Notes: a model not told the origin generated them from the letters alone. Counted from the stretch's first letter, positions 53,001 through 60,822 are shown. The stretch is DNA of 64,000 bases from CADEDH01 sp039029735 (GCA_039029735.1 JBCCFL010000016.1:39946-103945), one strand, 5' to 3'. Made by a program: numbers and translations.

Positions 53001-54011
53001 GATGAAGATCATCAGGTAGAGCGACGTGTTCTCACCGAACGCGAACGGCACCAGGGCGAGCGAGATCAGCCCGGCGACCGGCCAGAGTCGATTGTCCCGG
53101 CGCGACGCCAGGATGAGGCCGAACAACGCCGTCATGACGAAGAACACCGGGATCAGGTGGGTGAGGGCCACGAGGGCAATCGTCACTGCTCCCCTGCCCC
53201 GCCACCGCTCGTCGTCCATACCTCGTACGGCGACGCCCAGGGCGACGAGGCTCAAGCACAGGCTCAACGAGAAGGCGAACTCACCGGCGAGCGTGGAGGC
53301 GATGTTGCCGCCGTAGATCGTGAAGTTCGTGTCGAACAAGAAGAACAGCGTTCCGGCGGCCATGAAGGCCGGGACCGGCGCTGGAGCGCGGGCCATCCGG
53401 CCGAAGAACCACGCGGCGAGCGGCATCCCGACCAGACCGGCGACCGACACCACCTTGAAGGCGATGCCGTAGGGAACGGCGATGGCCACCACGGCCAGGA
53501 GGATCACGGGCCAGCGGAACAGTGCGGCATCGTCGCGCCCTCGGGTGAACCAGAACGTGGCGGCGATGGCCACTGCGGCGACCGGCGCGGCGAACACCCA
53601 GCTGAAGCCAGCGTTGACAGCCACGATCGCGAGCGCTGGCACCACCATGTAGAAGTAGAAGGCCGGGAAGCCGGCGTACCAGTCGGGGGTCCAGCCGGTG
53701 AGGCTCCCCTGTTCCAGCAGGTTGTCGCGCAGGAAGGCGGGGCCCCACACGTGGGCTCCCATGTCGCCCCCCGCAGGAGTGGTGTTCGACAGCAGCAGAT
53801 CCGGCCGCATCTGCATGAATACGAAGAGGCTGCAGGCGATCGCGGCGCCGAATCCTGCCAGCGCGGTGACCTGAGCGAGCGTGAGAGTGGTCAGCCGGCT
53901 GGGTGGCCGCGGCGCCGGCGCTGCGTCGGCGGTGTCGATCCCGTCATCCGATGCGGCGGCGCGGACTGGCGCGCCTACCCGTTCGATGTCGCTCTGGCGA
54001 GTCGCTTGCAC
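50082..54011 (-). CDS. Large polytopic membrane protein (GT-C/PTPS-related type) with long acidic tail
   Basis: The roughly 1309-residue protein has about a dozen or more membrane helices in its first 550 residues. It starts after GWTPDWYAGFPAFYFYMVVP, a GT-C-like motif of the '6-pyruvoyl-tetrahydropterin synthase-related' membrane family. An extracytoplasmic domain (to about residue 850), one final helix and a basic cytoplasmic stretch (GRRARRRDGEPD) follow. The last 430 residues are Ala/Glu/Pro/Asp/Val low-complexity, including a run of AEP repeats. It likely transfers sugars from polyprenyl carriers to the envelope, using the product of the downstream GT2. I start at GTG 54011, after the zinc-ribbon gene; an ATG at 54131 would overlap it. 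Confidence 0.75.
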   Translation of the reverse strand: MQATRQSDIERVGAPVRAAASDDGIDTADAAPAPRPPSRLTTLTLAQVTALAGFGAAIACSLFVFMQMRPDLLLSNTTPAGGDMGAHVWGPAFLRDNLLEQGSLTGWTPDWYAGFPAFYFYMVVPALAIVAVNAGFSWVFAAPVAAVAIAATFWFTRGRDDAALFRWPVILLAVVAIAVPYGIAFKVVSVAGLVGMPLAAWFFGRMARAPAPVPAFMAAGTLFFLFDTNFTIYGGNIASTLAGEFAFSLSLCLSLVALGVAVRGMDDERWRGRGAVTIALVALTHLIPVFFVMTALFGLILASRRDNRLWPVAGLISLALVPFAFGENTSLYLMIFIGVAVATTFGLAALVEDDIRRRTLWLAVTGPTAVLLSAFWLLPFYLRDDLFNDMGWERLDAIGPALLTTPMLVALPIAGVGAVTSIVLRERVGVVFLTTGMVFLAGVAQLAEGPLWNARLLPFYYLSVYLLAAIGVATIVRLVAAAMAQSFERPDNRVTLAATGLGLLVALITVAVPLRVLPLTSIDEAGTHRWLGVFRSHQQSFIPSWTAWNYSGYESKPAYAEYRNVVVAMSDVGTDNGCGRAMWEYSPDLDRYGTPMALMLLPHWTDGCIGSMEGLYFESSATTPFHFLNQSVLSQEPSRAQRDLPYQAFDIDRGVDQLQVMGVRYYMAQEDASITAARAHPDLTEVAEAQPFVIFEVNGAELVEPLAYEPVVASGLSEEEAGELANRFEVGWESQAVTFYNDPSQFLALPAEDGPEGWQRVGTQVATDGVATAPVTVSDVEIDTSRISFTVDEPGSPVLVKASYFPNWQVSGAEGPWRAGPNLMVVIPTETAVELSYGRTLIDWLGTLASLVGVGALGLLIAVDHGRIASLVRGRPTGRRARRRDGEPDGDAVAPAAAVAAVAATADAVDDDTPVDSANPWPALAPQESEAPTEIPVDEDTAAFDEVEVEFDTVVVGDPAPRAEQVEPTESMAAAPISVAEPAEQAAPDLDGPAEPAEPAEPAEPAEPDLDGPLGDADDAGGDLVATGPTGEVLPEPSPAIDTEPAAEVAAEASPVSDIDTEPPVSAAADDAPAGAGVGSGPDVEPVGETEPAAEVAAVVDVEPGAEPDVGVDEPGADVEPEPAAEAAPSAVDGASPLAAAPPTADQAPSEAEPIIDVAPDATPGASTSAWPEAIPVPEEAEGVDVDVEPVPEVGSLPNAGPVDASPVDPSHADASQSDEAPAPPAPPTDPTRPGASADVTDEPVEPDVTSDEPAEVDAADPTASGVSSWAAHVVSSSAASAERGAAAPDPDADSPEDPDEEPTTPTGP

Positions 54012-54039
54012 GCCGGCCAGGCTATTGACTCCGCTGGGC

Positions 54040-54270
54040 TCAGCGGCGTCGCCTTGCGCGTTCGCCCACTCGGGCAAGCGCCTGGTGCAGGTCGATTTGA
54101 TGCCCGGCGAGGTGCCAGCGGCGGGTGTCACACTCCTTGCACGACTCCATCACGAGGTCGTCGCCGTCGACCATCATCTGGATCGAGACCAGCTCGCCCT
54201 GGCATCGCTCGCACCGCCCGGGAAGGGCCGATGAGTCTGAGGCTTCGGTGTTCGATGCCGATGTCATCAC
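54040..54270 (-). CDS. Small zinc-ribbon protein
   Basis: The 76-residue product has two Cys pairs, CERCQGELV and CKECDTRRWH, forming a probable zinc ribbon, with a strand MMVDGDDLVMESC between them and a basic C-terminal helix (LHQALARVGERARRRR). I do not recognise a named family. It could bind nucleic acid or a protein partner. The gene precedes the large membrane protein gene by 28 bases and may be cotranscribed with it. Confidence 0.65.
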   Translation of the reverse strand: MMTSASNTEASDSSALPGRCERCQGELVSIQMMVDGDDLVMESCKECDTRRWHLAGHQIDLHQALARVGERARRRR

Positions 54271-54386
54271 TGCCTACCTTCGCTGTCGCTCGCCACATCC
54301 CGTCGGCCGCGGCGCGACGAGGTTGAGCGACAGGCGTGGTGGCCGGCCTGAGCAGGCCAAGCGGCCCAGGTACACGGCCCACCCGT

Positions 54387-55088
54387 CTAGGAGTAGAGGC
54401 CCAGCGAGATCAAGGTGGTTGCGTTGAACGCGACGTGCATCACCCACGCCGACCCCAGCCGGCCGGTGCGGTACACCAGCAGCGCCGCGACAACGCCGAA
54501 CAGGAACAGACCAGGGAGCACTGCGGGGGTGACGTGCACGAGGGCAAAGACGACCGACGACACCACAACGGCACCCCAGGCCGGCATGACAGCACCGAGC
54601 GACCGCAGGAACAGGCCCCGGAAGAACAGCTCCTCCACCAGCGGGGCCATGATCGCCGCCGACAGCGTGAGCAGGGCCACGTCGAGCGGGCCGTCGACCC
54701 GCTCGATCAGCGATCGGGCGGACTCGCCCGAATCGAGATCGAACAGGGCGTTCAGGGGCAGGTAGAGCAGCGGCACGAGCACGAGCTGAGTGCCGACGCC
54801 GGCGGCGAGCCCGATCGGCACGTCGATCAGGGCGATCCGGGCCCCATAGTCGGGCCTGGGGCCGTTGCCCCGCAGCCACGACACCAGAAGTGATCCCCCG
54901 CCGTAGCCCACCCACAGCGCTGCGGTGCCGAGCACCAGCCGGGCGATCGGGGGCGGCCAGTCCTCGGCTGGGTCGTAGAGGGCCGCAGCCCAGAACACGG
55001 CCAATACCTGGGTGCCAACGAGCAGCAGAATCGCATGCACAACGGTCCACCGAACCTGCTGTTCGGGGATGGTTGGGGCCGTGGTCAT
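54387..55088 (-). CDS. CPBP family intramembrane metalloprotease
   Basis: The 233-residue membrane protein has the CPBP/Abi motifs: EELFFRGLFLRS (the EExxxR site), FALVHVTPAV with the second His, and HVAFNATTL near the end. Members are prenyl-type proteases or immunity-like proteins. About six to seven helices are visible. The ATG at 55088 fits; the frame runs to 55163. It faces ftsH across a 267-base gap in which I see no gene. Confidence 0.88.
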   Translation of the reverse strand: MTTAPTIPEQQVRWTVVHAILLLVGTQVLAVFWAAALYDPAEDWPPPIARLVLGTAALWVGYGGGSLLVSWLRGNGPRPDYGARIALIDVPIGLAAGVGTQLVLVPLLYLPLNALFDLDSGESARSLIERVDGPLDVALLTLSAAIMAPLVEELFFRGLFLRSLGAVMPAWGAVVVSSVVFALVHVTPAVLPGLFLFGVVAALLVYRTGRLGSAWVMHVAFNATTLISLGLYS

Positions 55089-55355
55089 GGACGTCGACGC
55101 TAACGGCAACAGTGCGCAACGAGCGGCCGGGAACGGGCCCCGTCGGCGCCCCAGTCCGCCCACAGCTCAACGCAGCGAGGCCCGGGCCGAAGGATCCAGG
55201 ATCGCCAGGCCCGAGAAACGCGAAACAATGTCGGCCGGTCAGGCGTTGGAGCAGAGTATGGCTGGAACATGGAGCGCTCCCGAGCGGAGCGGCAATGCGA
55301 TCGTCGAGCTCACAGGCCCGACGGCAACGGCGGAGCCGGCACCTAGGCTGAACTC

Positions 55356-57314
55356 ATGAGTAACGAAGGTCCCGCACCGACCCCGAACCAGGACAAGGGC
55401 GGCAATCGCATCGGCGGTCGTGCCGACGGGGGCTGGCCCCGGTGGTCGGTCTGGGTGGTCGTCGTCGTGCTCGTGGCGCTTCTGGCCGCGGCCAGCACGA
55501 TGGGCACCGACTCGTCGGAAGAGATCACCTACACACAGTTCATCCAGAACGTCGAAGACGGTCAGGTTGCAACGGCGGAGTACGACAACACCACAGCCCG
55601 CATCACCGGCACGAACTCCGATGGCACCGAGTTCCGCACAACGGCCCCGAGCCCGCTGCCCGATGCCGACTTCGAACGGTTCGCCGCCAACGACGTCGAG
55701 ATCGACTTCGTCACCCCGACCGGCAACTTCTTCTTGAACCTGTTGCCGATCTTCCTGCCGTTCATGATCATCATCGGCTTCTTCTGGTGGATGGCCCGGC
55801 GGCAGCAGTCGCAGATGGGCGGCATCATGTCGATCGGTCGCAGCAAGGCGAAGACCTACTCCTCCGAGCGCCCCGGCACCACCTTCGCCGACGTGGCCGG
55901 CTACGGCAGCGTGAAGAAGGAGATCACCGAGGTGGTCGACTTCTTGAAGGAACCGTCGAAGTTCGCCGAGATCGGGGCCCGGATCCCCAAGGGTGTGCTG
56001 CTGGTCGGCCCGCCCGGAACCGGCAAGACGCTCATTGCGAGGGCCGTGGCCGGCGAAGCCGGGGTGCCCTTCCTGTCGGTGACCGGCTCCGACTTCATGG
56101 AGATGTTCGTCGGTGTCGGCGCCAGCCGCGTCCGCGACCTGTTCAACGAGGCCCGCAAGATGGGCCGGGCGATCATCTTCATCGACGAGATCGACTCCAT
56201 TGGCCGCAAGCGTGGCGCTGGCCTCGGCGGTGGCCACGACGAACGTGAGCAAACCCTCAACCAGATGCTGTCGGAGATGGACGGCTTCGAAGCCACCGAG
56301 GGCATCGTGATGATGGCCGCCACGAACCGGCCCGACATCCTCGACCCAGCCCTGCTGCGCCCGGGCCGCTTCGACCGCCAGGTTGTGGTCCCGCTGCCCG
56401 AGCTGGAGGACCGCAAGGAGATCCTGGGCGTCCACATCAAGCACAAGCGGATGTCCGATGACGTCGACATCGACGTGATCTCCCGGGGTACGCCGGGCAT
56501 GAGCGGTGCCGACCTCGCCAACCTCGTGAACGAAGCGGCCCTGTTCGCCGTACGCGAGGGCGAAACCAAGGTGCACGCCCGCCACTTCGACATGGCCCGC
56601 GACCGTGTGATCATGGGCGTGAAGCGTGACTCGCTCGTCATGTCCGACGAGGAGCGGGAGATGACGGCCTACCACGAGGCCGGCCACGCCCTGTGTGCTG
56701 CGATCCTCCCCGACTACGACCCACTCCACAAGGTGACGATCATTCCCACCGGCATGGCGCTCGGTGTCACGATGACCCTTCCCGAGGAAGACCGGCACTC
56801 GCTCCGCAAGAAGCACGCCGAGAACATGATCGTGATGATGCTCGGCGGACGAAACGCCGAGGATCTGGTGTTCGGCGTGGTGTCGTCAGGCGCAGGCGAC
56901 GACCTGCAGAAGGCCACCGGCCTCGCCCGCCGCATGGTGCGGGAGTGGGGCATGTCCGACGAGGTTGGCCCGATGGCCTTCGGTGGCGGCGCTCCGGTGT
57001 TCCTCGGCGACGACATGATGCAGTCGAAGGAGTACTCCGACGAACTCGCGCATCTGATCGACACCGAGACCCAGCGCATCCTGGTGGAGCAGGAAGACCG
57101 CTGCCGGCAGCTCCTGACCGACAACCGCAAAGCGCTCAACCTCGTCGCCCGTGGCCTGCTTGAGCACGAGACGCTCAGCGGCCAAGAGGTCAAGCGGCTG
57201 ATCAGGGTGGCGAACGGCGAGGAGACCGAGCCTGGAATCGGGCTTGGCCTCGGCGCCGACAACGGCGGCTCGGCCCTCACCGCTCCCCCGTCGTCAACGA
57301 TCACCGACTACTGA
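55356..57314 (+). CDS. ftsH: ATP-dependent zinc metalloprotease FtsH
   Basis: The 652-residue membrane AAA protease has two N-terminal helices flanking an extracytoplasmic domain, Walker A GPPGTGKT, Walker B IIFIDEIDSIG, the second region of homology ATNRPDILDPALLRPGRFDR and the zinc site HEAGH. It degrades membrane and short-lived cytosolic proteins. Length is shorter than the mycobacterial form because the C-terminal extension is brief. A strong terminator follows. Confidence 0.97.
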   Translation: MSNEGPAPTPNQDKGGNRIGGRADGGWPRWSVWVVVVVLVALLAAASTMGTDSSEEITYTQFIQNVEDGQVATAEYDNTTARITGTNSDGTEFRTTAPSPLPDADFERFAANDVEIDFVTPTGNFFLNLLPIFLPFMIIIGFFWWMARRQQSQMGGIMSIGRSKAKTYSSERPGTTFADVAGYGSVKKEITEVVDFLKEPSKFAEIGARIPKGVLLVGPPGTGKTLIARAVAGEAGVPFLSVTGSDFMEMFVGVGASRVRDLFNEARKMGRAIIFIDEIDSIGRKRGAGLGGGHDEREQTLNQMLSEMDGFEATEGIVMMAATNRPDILDPALLRPGRFDRQVVVPLPELEDRKEILGVHIKHKRMSDDVDIDVISRGTPGMSGADLANLVNEAALFAVREGETKVHARHFDMARDRVIMGVKRDSLVMSDEEREMTAYHEAGHALCAAILPDYDPLHKVTIIPTGMALGVTMTLPEEDRHSLRKKHAENMIVMMLGGRNAEDLVFGVVSSGAGDDLQKATGLARRMVREWGMSDEVGPMAFGGGAPVFLGDDMMQSKEYSDELAHLIDTETQRILVEQEDRCRQLLTDNRKALNLVARGLLEHETLSGQEVKRLIRVANGEETEPGIGLGLGADNGGSALTAPPSSTITDY

Positions 57315-57344
57315 TCGCCTCGCCGCTCCAGAACTGAACGCACT

Positions 57345-57373
57345 CGGCCCCGGGTTCCGACCCGGGGCCGTTT
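57345..57373 (+). terminator. Rho-independent terminator after ftsH
   Basis: CGGCCCCGGG (57345-57354) pairs with CCCGGGGCCG (57361-57370) around TTCCGA and is followed by TTT. It begins 31 bases after the ftsH stop. Confidence 0.85.
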
Positions 57374-57390
57374 CGCGTCGTCGCGTACCA

Positions 57391-57418
57391 GTCGCCGGTC
57401 GCCGGTCGCCGGTCGCCG
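57391..57418. repeat. Tandem heptamer repeat GTCGCCG x4
   Basis: Four exact copies of GTCGCCG lie head to tail between the ftsH terminator and the DmdA/GcvT-like gene, 26 bases before its GTG start. It could change in copy number by slippage and so alter spacing in the promoter region. Confidence 0.7.
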
Positions 57419-57443
57419 AGAGCGGTCTCGATAGGCTCGCCCG

Positions 57444-58589
57444 GTGCAACGCCACGCCCTCAACCCTCGCATCGCGAAGTCGCCATTCTTCGAGGCCACC
57501 CTCGCCTCCGGCGCCGGTGCCTTCGTGCCCTACAACGGCATGTGGATGCCCTACGACTACGGCGACACCCTCGCTGAGTACTGGGCCACGGTGCAGGCCG
57601 CCACCTTGTGGGACGTGTCGGTGCAGCGGATCATCGAGATCTCCGGCCCCGACGCGTTCACCTTCACCAGCCTGCTCACGCCACGCGACATCTCCGCGGT
57701 GCAGCCGGGGCGGTGCCGCTACGTCATCCTGACCAACCAGTACGGCGGCATCGTGAACGACCCGGTGATGCTGCGCCTCGACGAGGACCGGTTCTGGCTG
57801 TCGACCGCCGACAGCGACGTACTGCTGTGGGCCCAGGGCGTGGCGGTGTTCGCCGGCATGGACGTGACGATCACAGCCCCCGACGCCTACCCGGTGCAGA
57901 TCCAGGGCCCGGTGTCTCCGAAGATCGTGGCCGCCCTGTTCGGCGAGTCGATCCTTGATCTCGGCTACTACCACTGCACTGCCACCAGCGTGGACGGGAT
58001 CCCGGTGGTGGTGTCGCGTACCGGCTACAGCGCCGAGGTGGGCTTCGAGATCTACCTCCAGGATCCGACCCGGGGCGACGATCTGTGGGCGATGATCCTG
58101 GAGGCGGGCGAGCCCCACGGCCTGGTGGTGTCGTCACCCAACCGCATTCGCCGGATCGAGGCCGGGATCCTCGACTACCGCTCCGACGTGCTGATCACGA
58201 ACAACCCGTTCGAGATGGGCATGGATCGGCTCGTGGCCATGGACAAGCCCGGCGGGTTCATCGGCCAGGCGGCCCTGCGACAGATCGCCGCCGACGGCGT
58301 GGCTCAGAAGATGGTCGGCGTCTTCATTCACGGCGCGCCGCTTGAGACCCACAACGAGAACCGCTGGCCCATCACCTCTGAGTCGGGTGAGCCTGCCGGT
58401 GAGCTGACGGCCGTCGTCCACTCCCCTCGCCTGGAGCGCAACATCGGCTACGCCCTCGTGCCGGTGGCCCACGCTGGCGTTGGCACGATGCTCCGGCTCC
58501 AGACACCCGTCGGCGAACGCACCGCCGAGGTCACCACCACCCCGTTCGTCGACAAGGACAAGCAGGTCCCCCGCCAGCAGCTCCGCTGA
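57444..58589 (+). CDS. DmdA/GcvT family tetrahydrofolate-dependent methyltransferase-like protein
   Basis: The 381-residue protein belongs to the aminomethyltransferase (GcvT) superfamily and is closest in feel to the DMSP demethylase DmdA. It shows LWDVSVQRIIEISGPDAF (55-72), GRCRY (89-93), GGIVNDPVMLRLDEDRFW (101-118) and STADSDVLLWAQG (120-132), which run parallel to DmdA. However, where DmdA enzymes I recall have RSGWSKQGG(Y/F)E, this protein has RTGYSAEVGFE (192-202), closer to GcvT. So it is a DmdA-like paralogue whose substrate may be DMSP, a related sulfonium or betaine, or sarcosine-like. Start is GTG. No other glycine-cleavage gene is adjacent. Confidence 0.7.
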   Translation: MQRHALNPRIAKSPFFEATLASGAGAFVPYNGMWMPYDYGDTLAEYWATVQAATLWDVSVQRIIEISGPDAFTFTSLLTPRDISAVQPGRCRYVILTNQYGGIVNDPVMLRLDEDRFWLSTADSDVLLWAQGVAVFAGMDVTITAPDAYPVQIQGPVSPKIVAALFGESILDLGYYHCTATSVDGIPVVVSRTGYSAEVGFEIYLQDPTRGDDLWAMILEAGEPHGLVVSSPNRIRRIEAGILDYRSDVLITNNPFEMGMDRLVAMDKPGGFIGQAALRQIAADGVAQKMVGVFIHGAPLETHNENRWPITSESGEPAGELTAVVHSPRLERNIGYALVPVAHAGVGTMLRLQTPVGERTAEVTTTPFVDKDKQVPRQQLR

Positions 58590-58664
58590 GTTCTGGTCGG
58601 CAGAGCCTCGACGCAGCAACGCGACAAAGGGCAGGGACCGCAGCCCCCGCCCTTCATCCTGATT

Positions 58665-60209
58665 TCAGAACGGCCAGTCGGCGTCGCGTCCAGCCTCGAG
58701 CATCTGCGTGAGGCTGAACGTTGCGTCGGTGAAACCGGCCAGGGTGTAGCGCCCACGCGAGCCGCTTGGCATCGACCGGGGCCGGTAGCCCGCCAGATCC
58801 ACGGTGTAGATCAACGGAACAGCCGAGATGTCCACCGAACCAGCGTCATGCATCTGGTCATCGGTGAAGAGCACGACCCGGTCGTGCCGGCGCGAGTTGA
58901 AGTGGTCAGCGATGGCACGGTGTCCGTTGGTGGCGTGACCGACCGCGCCGACCAACTTCACCAGCCGGTCGACCCGTCCCAGCACCGAAGCACCCCTCCG
59001 GAACGTCACAGCCTTGTTGGTGTGCCCGAAGATGACGACGTCGGCGTTGGCCGACCGCTTCGCCGTGACCGCAGCCATGACCGCCGCGACTTCGACTCGG
59101 CTCATCGCCGAACGGTTCGAGACAGGCGCCTGCATCGAACCCGACATGTCGATCACCACCAGGGTGCGATCAAGGGCCGGAATGTTCTGCGTTGTGAGCT
59201 CGAGGGTGGCCCCGAGGGCTCGCTTCCAGTCGTCGGATGGGGCGTGCGTGTACGCAGCCCACACCTGGTACGGGAAGAGTCGAGCCTTGGCCACCTCGTC
59301 GGCGTCGGTGATCCGACCCAACACGGTCTCGACGGCGGCAGGGCTGATGCCCTGCTCGTCGAAGTTGCGCAGGTTCCGGACGAGCGCCATCACGCCCATC
59401 GTTGGAATCACCGACTCCCAGGCAGCTGCATCCATGCCGCCCGGCAGCCAACCCGACAGTCGCTCCCACGACGTGCCGGCGTCGGCGAGCGTGTGTGGCC
59501 CGCGCACATCGAGCACGGCCCGACGCTCGTCGGCTGGCACCGCAGCCAAGGCCTCGGCGGCTGCCAGCATCGGCAGCATGCCGGGGTCGGCGACGGCATC
59601 GTTGTGGTGTCGTCGGTCGAGAAGCCACCTGAACAGCGCGCTCTGCTTCGCATCACGTGCCTTGGGGTGAGTCAGCTCGATGACATCTGCCATCCGCACA
59701 CCTCGGCCCAGGCCGTCGTAGCGGAGCGCGCTGCGCTCGGTGTAGAGACGGACTGCGGCGTCGGCGACGCCTCGCTTCACAGCCATCGGCAGCTTGCGGC
59801 CGTGGCGGCTGTGCCAATACCCGATCATCTCGGCCGGCTCGTCACCTCGCTGCAGCACAGCGCTGACGATCGGTCGACCGCGGGCACCACCAGCAGCGAC
59901 GTACTCGGCTGCCAAGATGATCGATGCCGACCGGATCTTCAGCTCGTTGCGCAGGTACGGAGCAAGCCGACCGATGAAGGCCGGGTTCGTCGCCACAACC
60001 CGGTGGACGAGATCCACGAAGCGGGCTTCGCGCTGCTCGGCTCGCTCGTAGAAGCTGTCCTCGCCGGCCAGGTAGGTGGCCGCCATCAGGAACAGCTCCG
60101 ACTCGAGGTCGGGTGCGAACCCGCGCCCACGCTCGTGGGTGAGCGTGGCGCCCTGCGTCTTGACAGGTGCGCTCGGGTTGACTCGGTTGATCTTGCTGAA
60201 CGTCGCCAT
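58665..60209 (-). CDS. Bacterial Ro60 orthologue (TROVE and VWA domains)
   Basis: The 514-residue protein has an N-terminal TROVE domain of HEAT-like helices (FLMAATYLAGEDSFYERAEQ, IGYWHSRHGRKLPMAVKRG) forming the RNA-binding ring. The C-terminal von Willebrand A domain has an intact MIDAS motif, DMSGS (354-358). Bacterial Ro60 (Rsr) binds Y RNAs and misfolded RNAs, and with exonucleases such as PNPase takes part in RNA degradation and stress survival. The ATG at 60209 is fixed by an AAAGGAGG site; the longer frame to 60404 runs through the structured leader. A Y RNA candidate lies directly upstream on the same strand. No rtcB is near. Confidence 0.93.
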   Translation of the reverse strand: MATFSKINRVNPSAPVKTQGATLTHERGRGFAPDLESELFLMAATYLAGEDSFYERAEQREARFVDLVHRVVATNPAFIGRLAPYLRNELKIRSASIILAAEYVAAGGARGRPIVSAVLQRGDEPAEMIGYWHSRHGRKLPMAVKRGVADAAVRLYTERSALRYDGLGRGVRMADVIELTHPKARDAKQSALFRWLLDRRHHNDAVADPGMLPMLAAAEALAAVPADERRAVLDVRGPHTLADAGTSWERLSGWLPGGMDAAAWESVIPTMGVMALVRNLRNFDEQGISPAAVETVLGRITDADEVAKARLFPYQVWAAYTHAPSDDWKRALGATLELTTQNIPALDRTLVVIDMSGSMQAPVSNRSAMSRVEVAAVMAAVTAKRSANADVVIFGHTNKAVTFRRGASVLGRVDRLVKLVGAVGHATNGHRAIADHFNSRRHDRVVLFTDDQMHDAGSVDISAVPLIYTVDLAGYRPRSMPSGSRGRYTLAGFTDATFSLTQMLEAGRDADWPF

Positions 60210-60252
60210 GGTCAGGCCTCCTTTCAGGCCGTCGGTTGTGTGTAGTTGGGAA

Positions 60253-60361
60253 CGGATCAGAGAACCGGGCGAGAGGGGTTCCACCCGGATTGGATTGTCC
60301 GGGTGTCGCCGGCTCGAACGGCGTTGCACCAGAAGTAACCCCGCTCTTCGCAGCTGATCCG
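60253..60361 (-). promoter_or_regulatory. Second tRNA-like/Y-RNA-like module in the Ro60 leader
   Basis: A closing stem CGGATCAG (60361-60354) with CTGATCCG (60260-60253) encloses, in order: a T arm CGCCG-TTCGAGC-CGGCG (60323-60307), an 8-base-pair hairpin CACCCGGA/TCCGGGTG (60305-60298, 60289-60282) in the acceptor position, and an arm GAACC/GGTTC (60281-60262) in the D-arm position. It ends 43 bases before the Ro60 ATG. It could be a second Y RNA or an RNA element through which Ro60 binds its own message. The D-like loop lacks the usual GG, so it is the more degenerate of the two. Confidence 0.6.
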
Positions 60362-60382
60362 CGACTGCGTCTTGATGAGGGT

Positions 60383-60552
60383 GATCGGACCCGGACCCGA
60401 GCACCAGGCGGCTGGGCTCGTAGACGCTCTACCTGACTGAGCTACGACGCCAAACCCAAACGGGCGCTGACGTCGGCGGGATTCGAACCCGCGACCTCAC
60501 CATTACAGAGTGGAAGAAATCCCGGCCTTCACAACGGGCCCGGAGTCCGATC
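60383..60552 (-). ncRNA. Y RNA of the YrlA type (tRNA-like)
   Basis: The ends form a 17-base-pair stem with one bulged T: GATCGGAC-T-CCGGGCCCG (60552-60535) with CGGGTCCGG-GTCCGATC (60399-60383). Inside is a permuted tRNA-like unit: T arm GCGGG-TTCGAAT-CCCGC (60492-60476), acceptor strands CGACGTC (60475-60469) and GGCGTCG (60451-60445) closed by a loop, then TA and the D arm GCTC-AGTCAGGTA-GAGC (60442-60426). There is no normal anticodon arm. This is the YrlA design known from bacteria, where the long bulged stem binds Ro60. The true ends are unknown; it may begin somewhat further upstream. Confidence 0.75.
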
Positions 60553-60750
60553 GGTGCTTCCGAGAACCTGGGCGGCGGGGCTCAGTGCCGCGCGCTGCGT
60601 GCAGCTACTCGCGGTCTCGAAGAACTCCCTGCCTTCGCATCGGAAGCAGAAACAGAACGAAACACTGCGTGGCTGACCTCTTCGCCGGAACATTCGCGTG
60701 GTCTGTTCCTGAACCGGCATGCACCATGGCAGCTATGTGAGACCGGCTCC

Positions 60751-60792
60751 AAAACCACGAAAGCCGCACGCTCGTCCAGTGAGCGGCGGCTT
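60751..60792 (-). terminator. Strong terminator between the small-gene operon and the Y RNA
   Basis: AAGCCGC and CGCTC (60792-60786 and 60785-60781 side) pair with GAGCG and GCGGCTT around ACTGGAC, giving 12 base pairs with one bulge, followed on the minus strand by TTTCGTGGTTTT. It should stop transcripts from the genes upstream. The Y RNA would then need its own promoter in 60553-60750, where I see no other feature. Confidence 0.75.
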
Positions 60793-60822
60793 CGCTACGA
60801 AAGATCGTCGGGTGTGTCTCCG

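Noticed and set aside
60420..60500. A tRNA gene on the minus strand, suggested by a perfect T arm and D arm.
   Set aside because: The arms occur in the order T arm, acceptor, D arm, and there is no anticodon arm. The acceptor strands pair with each other in permuted order, which fits a Y RNA module and not a tRNA.
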